This document shows positions 1 to 5,735 of a DNA stretch of 7,081 bases, piece by piece. The DNA comes from Clostridiaceae bacterium (lineage in GTDB: Bacteria; Bacillota; Clostridia; DSM-8532), in the NCBI GenBank assembly GCA_025361665.1, contig JANYKF010000279.1:1-7081 (forward strand), written 5' to 3'. The translations under genes were made by a program, and so were the position numbers. Within the stretch, counting starts at the first letter, position 1. The number at the start of each line of letters is the position of its first letter. The notes under the pieces are model-generated. The model had not been told where the DNA came from, searched no databases, and saw nothing but the letters and a program-made list of their open reading frames with translations.

Positions 1-345
1 GCCACGGGTTTCGGCGGCGGCATGCGCCGTGCTGAAGTCTGCGGCGCAGTCACAGGCGCCATCATGGCCATCGGCTTGAAAATCGGTCATAGTGTGGAAG
101 GCGACAATACCACCAAAACGCATGCCTATGAAACAACGAAACAATTTGAAAGCCGCTTCGAACTCCTGAATGGTTCCATTATCTGCCGGAACATCCTTCG
201 TTACGATCTCACGAAACCGGAAGAGCTGGCCATCATCCGAGAAAAAGGGTTGTTCGATACAGTCTGCACCAAAGCCATCGCAGATGCGGTGGCCCTGATT
301 GAGGAAATTCTCGGATTGGAAGTGAAATCTGGCAGCGTATGTTGA
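1..345 (+). CDS. C_GCAxxG_C_C family putative redox protein (5' end missing)
   Basis: The reading frame is open from base 1 and continues upstream of the window, so only the C-terminal 114 residues are seen. The first in-frame ATG (base 22) lies inside the conserved block and is not the real start. The visible part begins with a glycine-rich FGGGM segment followed by EVCGAVTG, the CGAxxG motif of the C_GCAxxG_C_C family, a group of roughly 140-residue putative redox or metal-binding proteins with four conserved cysteines. Three of these are visible: C14 in CGAVTG, C62 in SIICRN and C89 in DTVCTK (counted from base 1). The fourth should lie upstream. An extra Cys is the last residue. No signal peptide can be judged. 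The stop codon overlaps the start of the glycosidase gene by 7 nt, implying translational coupling. Family members often sit beside unrelated metabolic or transport genes, and no substrate is known. Family assignment is firm; function is not. Confidence 0.85.
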   Translation, partial: ATGFGGGMRRAEVCGAVTGAIMAIGLKIGHSVEGDNTTKTHAYETTKQFESRFELLNGSIICRNILRYDLTKPEELAIIREKGLFDTVCTKAIADAVALIEEILGLEVKSGSVC

Positions 346-2621
346 AACTTTGGTATGATACCCCTGCAAACGAATGGACACAAGCCCTGCCGCTTGGCAA
401 CGGGCATATGGGCGCCATGGCATATGGTGGTGCGGAAGGCCGTTTTGACTTGTCGGAGAATACCTGCTGGTCAGGTGCGCCGCAAGAGAAATATCTTGCG
501 GACCATGCCGGGGAGGATATGCGTCAAGCCAGGATGCTGCTGATGCGGCAAAACGTTGAAGAGGCGGAAATCCTGTTGGATCAATGTTGCGGCATCAAGG
601 AGAATTATGGCACACAGGTGCCGATGGGACGCCTTCTTGCGGGAATTTGCCAGGAACCTCTCCACGGATTGAGAGAATTGGATTTGGTGACCGGCGTGGC
701 GACAGATACGCTGACCTATGAAACCGGGGCAGTCAGGAGGGAGAGTTTTCTCTCGAATCCACACAAGGTCATGTGTGTCAGGTTATCCGGCCAGGCAGGG
801 GCAAGGCTTCCCCAATTGCGTATCTGGGTTGAAGGCTGGAGCCAACCGTCAAAAACGGAATGGGTTGGAAAAGACTTGGTCGTCAAAGGCAGGGCATTGG
901 AAAACATTCATAGCGACGGCCTGCACGGAGTTTCCTACACCATGCGCCTGCGCATGGAAACCGACGGCATGCTTTCGTGGTCACGAAAGGGCGTGCTGGT
1001 TGATCGGGCGACCAGCCTGGTGATCTGCCTGACTGCCGGGACGGACATGTTCCATCCGGATCCGGATGGGCAGTGTCTGGCGCGACTGGACAAAGTGCAA
1101 TCCATGTCGTGGGACGCAATCCTCGCCGCACATACTGCGGAACACGCTGACTGGATGAACCGGTGCACTTTGACCTTGCCTTCCGGAAAATCCAGCACAT
1201 TGCCTACTGACCGGCGGATTGCCGCCTATGAAAAAGACCCCTCCGATCAAGCACTGGTGGCGTTGTTTTTCCAATATGGCCGTTACCTGCTGCTGAACTC
1301 CTCGCGTCCGGATTCGTTGCTGCCCGCAGCACTGCAGGGCGTTTGGAACGATGACCGGGCCTGCCGGATGGCCTGGACAGATGACATGCACCTTGACATC
1401 AATACGCAGATGAATTACTACCCGGCGGAAGTGACCGGACTTTCAGACTGTTCAAAACCATTATTTGCCTGGATCAGGGATGCGCTGATGCCGAATGGGC
1501 AAATGATTGCGCAGCAGCTGTACGGAAGTCCCGGATGGGTTGCCCACACGGTTTCCAATGCCCGCGGCTGGGCTGCTCCCGGCTGGGACGGACATGGATG
1601 GGCCTTCCACGTAACCGGCGGTGGTTGGGTCGCCTCCCACATCTGGAGTCACTATCTGTACACGGAAGATCATGCGTTCCTGAAAGAGTTTTATGGTGTT
1701 TTACATGGTGCCGCCCAATTTCTGGTATCCATTCTTTCTGAGAATCCGGAAACCGGCGAGTTGGTGACGAATCCGTCCTATTCCCCTGAAAACGCCTACT
1801 TGGTAGACGGGAAAGCCCATACGATCACGACGGGTGCCACCATCGATACCGTTGTGACAAAGGTAGTTTTTCAGGCGGTAATCAAAAGCGCAGAAATATT
1901 GGCGTGCGAAGATGCTTTTGTTCAAACCCTGAAGACTGTGCTGACTCGTCTTCCGGATTTCAAGATCGGTCGTCATGGACAGCTTCAGGAGTGGAATGCG
2001 GATTTTGAAGAGGCATTGCCTGACCATCGTCACACAAGCCACCTGCTGGCACTGCACCCTTTCAACCTGATTCTTCCGGAGCAGTCGCAAGTCCTTGCCT
2101 CGGCTGTACGCACATCCATCAGCCGAAGGCTTGGTGAGAATGCCAAAGACATCGTGCTGGCCAATTGGGCGGGGGCGCTGCTGATCCTCTACCATGCGCG
2201 CCTGCTGGATGGGGAAGCGGCCATGGATTTTATCAGACCGATGATAACCTTCTTAAGCCGTGCGAACATGATGATAACCCATGAAGGACCGACTACCTCG
2301 ATAACCGGCGGCATTTACGAATTGGATGGAAATACAGGATTCACAGCAGGTGTGGCGGAAATGCTGCTTCAATCCCATGCGGGGGAAATCCATATATTGC
2401 CTGCCATTCCTTCTGATTTCCGTCAAGGTGAATATATGGGGTTCATCGCGCAAGGCGGACACCGGGTGGATGTGAAGTGGGATCCTGATACGATTGAGGT
2501 TATGGTCTGTGGCGGCGGTGACGGGAGTCTCGTCATTCGATATGGAGAAGTGAGAAAAACGGTTCGGGTGCAAAGGGATCAAAAGGTATTCCTGACGTTC
2601 CAAACCACAAGTTCCCGCTGA
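339..2621 (+). CDS. GH95 family glycosidase (alpha-L-fucosidase / alpha-L-galactosidase type)
   Basis: A 760-residue protein, the usual length for glycoside hydrolase family 95, inverting enzymes that release terminal alpha-1,2-linked L-fucose (some members L-galactose). It opens with the family N-terminal beta-sandwich (WYDTPANEWTQALPLGNGHMGAM, then DLSENTCWSG). The (alpha/alpha)6 catalytic barrel follows from about residue 290 (LQGVWN, then DINTQMNYYPAEVTGLS at 353-369), and the C-terminal region carries ELDGNTGFTAGVAEMLLQSH at 661-680. By analogy with Bifidobacterium AfcA, E484 in SPEN is the likely general acid, N355 the water-activating residue and D663 its partner. The other asparagine of the usual N-x-N motif is aspartate here (D353). 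HRHTSHL at 563-569 is another family block. There is no signal peptide or membrane segment, so it should act in the cytoplasm on imported oligosaccharides. The ATG overlaps the upstream stop codon (ATGTTGA) and has no strong ribosome binding site, so it is probably translated by coupling. Family is secure; the exact sugar is not. Confidence 0.93.
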   Translation: MLKLWYDTPANEWTQALPLGNGHMGAMAYGGAEGRFDLSENTCWSGAPQEKYLADHAGEDMRQARMLLMRQNVEEAEILLDQCCGIKENYGTQVPMGRLLAGICQEPLHGLRELDLVTGVATDTLTYETGAVRRESFLSNPHKVMCVRLSGQAGARLPQLRIWVEGWSQPSKTEWVGKDLVVKGRALENIHSDGLHGVSYTMRLRMETDGMLSWSRKGVLVDRATSLVICLTAGTDMFHPDPDGQCLARLDKVQSMSWDAILAAHTAEHADWMNRCTLTLPSGKSSTLPTDRRIAAYEKDPSDQALVALFFQYGRYLLLNSSRPDSLLPAALQGVWNDDRACRMAWTDDMHLDINTQMNYYPAEVTGLSDCSKPLFAWIRDALMPNGQMIAQQLYGSPGWVAHTVSNARGWAAPGWDGHGWAFHVTGGGWVASHIWSHYLYTEDHAFLKEFYGVLHGAAQFLVSILSENPETGELVTNPSYSPENAYLVDGKAHTITTGATIDTVVTKVVFQAVIKSAEILACEDAFVQTLKTVLTRLPDFKIGRHGQLQEWNADFEEALPDHRHTSHLLALHPFNLILPEQSQVLASAVRTSISRRLGENAKDIVLANWAGALLILYHARLLDGEAAMDFIRPMITFLSRANMMITHEGPTTSITGGIYELDGNTGFTAGVAEMLLQSHAGEIHILPAIPSDFRQGEYMGFIAQGGHRVDVKWDPDTIEVMVCGGGDGSLVIRYGEVRKTVRVQRDQKVFLTFQTTSSR

Positions 2622-2632
2622 AGGAGGACAAT

Positions 2633-2956
2633 ATGTTTGTTTTTGGCGCCGATTCCCAGGAAACTCAATGTGATCCGGGTGTGACCCGGAAGGTTCTGGC
2701 CTGGTCCGATGAACTCATGATGTGCGAGTTTGCGTTCAAAGAGGGCGCACAAGGCAAAACGCATGCCCATCCGCATTATCAGGTCACCTATGTCGTGGCG
2801 GGATGCTTCACGTTCACCATCGATGGGGAAACAGCAACGGTCAATCCGGGCGACAGCCTTTATATGCCGGCCAATTCGGTCCATTGCGTAACGGCGTTGA
2901 CGGCAGGCAAACTTGTAGATGTGTTCAGCCCCAAGCGGGACGAGTTCCTCAAATGA
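2633..2956 (+). CDS. kdgF: KdgF-like cupin (unsaturated uronate processing)
   Basis: A 107-residue single-domain cupin. The first cupin motif reads HAHPHYQ at residues 44-50, with H44, H46 and Q50 as likely metal ligands, and the second reads PANSVH with H84 as the fourth. The Gln in place of the usual cupin Glu, the start pattern MFVFGADSQET..VTRKVLAWSDELMM and the ending LVDVFSPKRDEFL match what I recall of KdgF proteins. These help linearise 4,5-unsaturated monouronates released from pectin or alginate, which then enter the ketodeoxyuronate pathway. It is cytoplasmic, with no signal peptide. An excellent ribosome binding site (AAGGAGG at 2621-2627, 5 nt from the ATG) overlaps the stop codon of the GH95 gene, so the two are in one operon. 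No lyase or other uronate gene is visible in the window, so a different small-molecule role for this cupin remains possible. The cupin fold is certain; KdgF function is probable. Confidence 0.78.
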   Translation: MFVFGADSQETQCDPGVTRKVLAWSDELMMCEFAFKEGAQGKTHAHPHYQVTYVVAGCFTFTIDGETATVNPGDSLYMPANSVHCVTALTAGKLVDVFSPKRDEFLK

Positions 2957-3010
2957 CAGGCCCATGGATGGCCGATGCGGTGTTTGCACGATTCCAACGA
3001 GGTTTTGGTT

Positions 3011-3346
3011 ATGAAAGCATACTTTGACAGTCTTGCCCATCGCATTGCATACCGGTGGTTCGAAACCATTCCGGAGTTCATCCCCGTTCCCCTTGTGTTT
3101 GTTTCGGAGGAATCCCAACAACAGTTTCATGGATATATGCGGCATGTGGCGGAAAACATCTGCACACACCCAGACTGGCTTGATTTGCCGGCCCTGATGC
3201 CGGTGGAACACAACAGGCGCCATGAGCTGTGTCCGCTCTTCCCCGGTTTCTGTTATACTTGGCAGGATGCTGATGATTCCCTGGCCAATGATATTCGGGA
3301 TTTTCTTGTATTTGCAGACGTTCTGATGGGTCGGACATCTTCGTGA
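3011..3346 (+). CDS. Hypothetical protein, 111 residues, unrecognised
   Basis: I do not recognise a family. The chosen ATG has GAGG at 2999-3002, 8 nt upstream; an earlier in-frame ATG at 2975 would add 12 residues (MRCLHDSNEVLV) but has no comparable ribosome binding site. The product is soluble-looking, with no signal peptide or transmembrane segment. It is rich in aromatic residues and histidine (AYRWFETIPEF, QQQFHGYMRH, PGFCYTWQDADD) and ends with a likely helix (LANDIRDFLVFADVLMG). The histidines and two cysteines (C in ENICTH, C in PGFCYTW, plus HELCP) do not form a metal motif I can name. It lies 54 nt after the KdgF-like gene and 99 nt before the reductase, on the same strand. The mirrored antisense frame is also open here, so openness alone is weak proof of coding. 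It could be a small accessory protein of the operon or a remnant of a larger gene. Confidence 0.5.
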   Translation: MKAYFDSLAHRIAYRWFETIPEFIPVPLVFVSEESQQQFHGYMRHVAENICTHPDWLDLPALMPVEHNRRHELCPLFPGFCYTWQDADDSLANDIRDFLVFADVLMGRTSS

Positions 3347-3395
3347 CAACTTGTCTGGCAGTGAACAAGGGTTTTCAGGCAGGGGCAAGGTCATC

Positions 3396-3420
3396 GCGGG
3401 AATCAGAAGTACATTCCCGT
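3396..3420 (+). other. Stem-loop in the leader of the aldo/keto reductase gene
   Basis: A perfect 7-bp inverted repeat, CGGGAAT (3397-3403) and ATTCCCG (3413-3419), encloses a 9-nt loop, with one further G-T wobble pair at the base. It sits in the 99-nt gap between the small hypothetical gene and the reductase and ends 13 nt before the reductase ribosome binding site. No run of T follows, so it is not a standard intrinsic terminator. It may protect or modulate the downstream mRNA, or be an operator-like palindrome. Nothing else is evident in this gap. Confidence 0.35.
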
Positions 3421-3433
3421 CAAGATGAAAATC

Positions 3434-3440
3434 AAGGAGG
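3434..3440 (+). promoter_or_regulatory. Ribosome binding site that sets the reductase start
   Basis: AAGGAGG lies 5 nt before the ATG at 3446 and 8 nt before the ATG at 3449. An earlier in-frame ATG at 3425 is upstream of this site and would translate through it, so 3446 (or 3449) is the better start. Confidence 0.8.
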
Positions 3441-3445
3441 AACAC

Positions 3446-4288
3446 ATGATGGAATTGACGTTGCAAAGCACCATCACCCTGAATAACGGGGTGAAGATAC
3501 CCAGGCTTGGGTTGGGCGTTTTCCGTGCGAAAGACGGAGACGAGACGATCAAGAGTGTCCGCTGGGCCCTGGAGGCGGGCTACCGCCATATCGACACTGC
3601 AGCCGTATACGGCAACGAGGAAGGTGTTGGGCGTGGCATGAGAGAGAGCGGCCTTGCCCGAAAGGATATCTTTCTGACGACAAAGCTGTGGAATGACGAT
3701 ATGCGTGCGAGCCGTCAGCGGGAAGCATTCAAGGAAAGCCTCAAGCGGTTGGGGACCGATTATGTTGATCTTTATCTGATCCATTGGCCGGTAAAGCAGA
3801 AGTACAAGGAATCCTGGTTCATCATGGAACAGCTCTGCAAGGAAGGAAGCATCCGCGCCATCGGAGTGAGCAACTTCATGCCGCATCACTTGGACGACCT
3901 GATGCAGGCAGCGACGATTGTTCCGGCGGTCAACCAGGTGGAATGCCATCCCCGCCTTTCCCAAATGGAACTGAAAGCATATTGTGACAAACTGGGAATC
4001 GTGTTCGAATCCTGGAGCCCATTGGGTGGCGGCCGGGAGGGGAATTTGACGGATGACGCGGAACTGTCCGCAATTGGCAGGGCATACGGCAAAACGGCCG
4101 CACAGGTCATCCTGCGATGGCATTTGCAGCGGGATCTCGTCGTGATTCCAAAGTCCATTCACAAGGAACGGATTATCGCGAATGCCGATCTGTTCGATTT
4201 TGCGCTGACGCCCACAGACATGGCCGCCATCAATGCGATGAACCTTGATCAGCATCACGGTGCCCATCCGGATACGTTCACGTTCTGA
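3446..4288 (+). CDS. Aldo/keto reductase (NADPH-dependent, AKR superfamily)
   Basis: A 280-residue single-domain (alpha/beta)8 reductase of the bacterial AKR5-type group (2,5-diketo-gluconate reductase and YtbE/YvgN-like proteins). It reduces aldehydes or ketones to alcohols with NAD(P)H in the cytoplasm. With the start at 3446 the catalytic tetrad is complete: D50 and Y55 (IDTAAVYGNEEGVG), K80 (LTTKLWN) and H113 (LYLIHWP). Other family blocks are GVSNF and VNQVECHP in the middle and VVIPKSIHKERI near the C-terminus, which contacts the cofactor phosphate. Length is normal and nothing is broken. The start was chosen from the AAGGAGG at 3434-3440; the ATG at 3425 would give seven extra residues with no support. 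It follows a hairpin-containing gap of 99 nt. Next to a glycosidase and a KdgF-like cupin, a sugar- or uronate-derived carbonyl is a plausible substrate, but this family is promiscuous and sequence does not identify the natural one. Confidence 0.93.
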   Translation: MMELTLQSTITLNNGVKIPRLGLGVFRAKDGDETIKSVRWALEAGYRHIDTAAVYGNEEGVGRGMRESGLARKDIFLTTKLWNDDMRASRQREAFKESLKRLGTDYVDLYLIHWPVKQKYKESWFIMEQLCKEGSIRAIGVSNFMPHHLDDLMQAATIVPAVNQVECHPRLSQMELKAYCDKLGIVFESWSPLGGGREGNLTDDAELSAIGRAYGKTAAQVILRWHLQRDLVVIPKSIHKERIIANADLFDFALTPTDMAAINAMNLDQHHGAHPDTFTF

Positions 4289-4359
4289 AGAGGATGAAGG
4301 GCAAAGCTTGATTCATCAGGTCGACAAATTGTGGCAGCAAGGTAAAGCAGGAGAAGAAA

Positions 4360-5400
4360 ATGAAGCAATGGATTGATCTGCGAAGCGACACGGTAACCCT
4401 GCCTACGCAGGAAATGCGGCAAGCCATGTTCGAGGCGGAGGTAGGGGATGACGTATACGGGGATGACCCCACCGTCAATGAGCTGGAGCGGCTTGCGGCA
4501 GAGATGCTGGGCAAGGAAGCCGCCTTGTTTGTTCCAAGCGGCACCATGGGAAACCAGTTGGCCGTGATGTCCCACACCCGCCGGGGAGACGAGGCGATTG
4601 CCGGCGAAATCAGCCATGTATTTGTCCATGAAGTGGGTGCCGCCGCCGTGCTTTCAAGCGTATCCCTGCGCACAATCCCATTTGACAATGGGTTGTACAC
4701 CGTGGCGCAGGTCGCCGCCGCCATTCGTTCCGATGATATCCATGAACCGCCCACCACCTTGATATTGCTGGAAAACGCCTTGTCAAACGGGCGTGTGGTC
4801 CCTTTGGAAACGATGGCGGAAATATATGCGATGGCGCAATCACGGGGAATCAGGGTTCATGTGGATGGCGCGCGCTTTTTCAACGCGTCCGTCGCGCTGG
4901 GCGTTTCGGCCGGGGAACTGGCGCGGCACTGCGATTCGGTCATGTGCTGCCTTTCAAAAGGCCTGTGCGCGCCGGTGGGCTCTGTTTTGGCCGGGACGCG
5001 GGAATTCATCCTGCGGTCGCGGAAAAACCGCAAGATGCTGGGCGGAGGCATGCGGCAGGCAGGGTTTCTCGCTGCGGCCGGGATGATCGCACTTCGGGAC
5101 ATGACCTTGCGTCTGTCTGAAGATCATGCCAATGCCAGGTATCTGGCCTGCAGATTATCTGAAATCCCCGGCATGTTGGTAGATCTGGATGCCGTGCAGA
5201 TCAACATGGTTTTTTTCAGGCTGGATCGCCCGGCGGAACAGTTGGCTGCATTGCCTGAACTAATGCGGATGAAAGGCATCAAAATCAATGGCCTGGATGG
5301 GGGTTGGGGCCGGTTCGTCACCCACCACGGCGTGAACCGGGAAGATCTTGATGTCGTCACGGATGCGCTGAGGGAAACTGCCGGATCATGCCTGACCTGA
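4360..5400 (+). CDS. ltaE: Low-specificity L-threonine aldolase
   Basis: A 346-residue fold-type I PLP enzyme of the beta-eliminating lyase / threonine aldolase family, cleaving L-threonine and L-allo-threonine to glycine and acetaldehyde in the cytoplasm. The N-terminus IDLRSDTVTLPTQEMRQAM is diagnostic, followed by GDDVYGDDPTVNELE and the PLP phosphate-binding FVPSGTMGNQLA. H86 in EISHVF is the likely ring-stacking residue, the HVDGAR block at 167-172 supplies D169 and R172, and K200 in LSKGLCAPVGS is the Schiff-base lysine. MLGGGMRQAG follows the lysine as in well-studied members such as that of Thermotoga. The ribosome binding site is AGGAG at 4349-4353, 6 nt from the ATG. The 71-nt gap before it contains only a weak 6-bp inverted repeat (GATGAA 4293-4298, TTCATC 4312-4317) and no clear promoter. 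It is the last gene of the run and probably serves glycine or threonine metabolism; its link to the sugar genes is unclear. Complete and apparently functional. Confidence 0.95.
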   Translation: MKQWIDLRSDTVTLPTQEMRQAMFEAEVGDDVYGDDPTVNELERLAAEMLGKEAALFVPSGTMGNQLAVMSHTRRGDEAIAGEISHVFVHEVGAAAVLSSVSLRTIPFDNGLYTVAQVAAAIRSDDIHEPPTTLILLENALSNGRVVPLETMAEIYAMAQSRGIRVHVDGARFFNASVALGVSAGELARHCDSVMCCLSKGLCAPVGSVLAGTREFILRSRKNRKMLGGGMRQAGFLAAAGMIALRDMTLRLSEDHANARYLACRLSEIPGMLVDLDAVQINMVFFRLDRPAEQLAALPELMRMKGIKINGLDGGWGRFVTHHGVNREDLDVVTDALRETAGSCLT

Positions 5401-5407
5401 CAAGGAT

Positions 5408-5438
5408 GTGGTGCTGTCTGATTGTTCAGCAGCACTGC
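5408..5438 (+). terminator. Candidate hairpin terminator or mRNA 3' end of ltaE
   Basis: Starting 8 nt after the ltaE stop, GTGCTG (5411-5416) and CTGA (5418-5421) pair with TCAG (5426-5429) and CAGCAC (5430-5435). This gives a 10-bp stem with one bulged T and a TTGT loop; two wobble pairs and a G-C pair extend the base. No T-run follows, so it does not meet the usual intrinsic terminator pattern. It could be a Rho-independent terminator without a U-tract, a 3'-end stabilising hairpin, or one arm of a switch with the alternative structure at 5417-5458. Confidence 0.4.
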
Positions 5439-5596
5439 CGTGCTCGGATTCAATCAGAGTGCCGGTCTTCAATTGTTCCGCGGCAGGGTGGAACCGGCGG
5501 GCATCTTCATCACATTTCTTCCAGGAGCGTCCACACCCCCATTTCCGGGACGATGGCTCAGTTATCTCCGCAATGACGACTCAAGCAGTCCGGAAT

Positions 5597-5620
5597 CTCC
5601 AGTGTCTGTCAACACCGGAG
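5597..5620 (+). other. Imperfect hairpin upstream of the insertion sequence
   Basis: CTCCAGTGT (5597-5605) and ACACCGGAG (5612-5620) pair at 8 of 9 positions around a 6-nt loop (CTGTCA). It is followed by TATAATTGACC rather than a run of T. Role unknown; it could be a weak terminator or chance. Confidence 0.3.
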
Positions 5621-5656
5621 TATAATTGACCAATAGTGCCGGACGAAAACTATTTA

Positions 5657-5677
5657 CCAACAGAACGTTCTTTTAAT
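5657..5677 (+). repeat. Left terminal inverted repeat of the IS630 element
   Basis: Begins CCAACAGAACGTTC directly after TA at 5655-5656. It matches the reverse complement of 6876-6896 at 15 of 21 positions. Confidence 0.75.
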
Positions 5678-5720
5678 AAGAAATAATATTTCACTTTTTA
5701 TCCCGATGCGGTATGATCGT

Positions 5721-5725
5721 GGAGG
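5721..5725 (+). promoter_or_regulatory. Ribosome binding site that sets the transposase start
   Basis: GGAGG lies 10 nt before an in-frame TTG at 5736. The only nearby in-frame ATG (5706) is upstream of it and has no ribosome binding site of its own, so the TTG start is preferred. Confidence 0.6.
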
Positions 5726-5735
5726 GGTGGTAAAA

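Larger units (their letters stand above)
5401..5656. other. Non-coding intergenic region between ltaE and the insertion sequence
   Basis: No gene is supported here. Three overlapping + frames and one - frame are open, none with a ribosome binding site or recognisable product, as expected for GC-rich non-coding DNA. The stretch holds alternative hairpins at 5408-5458, a T-box-like AGGGTGGAACCG at 5485-5496, a hairpin at 5597-5620 and a TATAAT at 5621-5626 without a good -35 box. AGTGCCGG occurs twice (5458-5465 and 5635-5642). The last bases, ending in TA at 5655-5656, form the left flank of the insertion sequence. Confidence 0.6.

Noticed and set aside
1701..2195. A 164-codon open frame on the - strand inside the GH95 gene
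   Set aside because: It lies wholly within conserved GH95 catalytic sequence and its product has no family features.
3251..3259. Extended -10-like TGTTATACT inside the small hypothetical gene
   Set aside because: No -35 partner and located within a coding frame; too weak to call a reductase promoter.
2579..4267. A 562-codon open frame on the - strand across the cupin, hypothetical and reductase genes
   Set aside because: It is the codon-aligned mirror of the three + strand genes, which all lie in one frame. Those genes rarely use TTA, CTA and TCA, so the mirror frame stays open. Its translation shows no recognisable family, and the + strand has diagnostic cupin and reductase motifs.
4935..4995. 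Cys instead of Gly after the PLP lysine block of the threonine aldolase (SKGLCAPVGS)
   Set aside because: The Cys form is, as far as I recall, normal in the Thermotoga-like subgroup of these enzymes, so it is not a defect.
5621..5626. TATAAT as a promoter for the insertion sequence
   Set aside because: No acceptable -35 box at 16-18 nt spacing and no extended -10 TG; it also lies outside the element.
5388..5629. Three overlapping short + strand frames after ltaE
   Set aside because: All are open together in GC-rich non-coding sequence, lack ribosome binding sites and give low-complexity, unrecognisable products.
5689..5717. TTTCAC and TATGAT, 17 nt apart, as the transposase promoter
   Set aside because: The predicted transcript start would fall within the ribosome binding site at 5721-5725, so it could not serve the TTG start.
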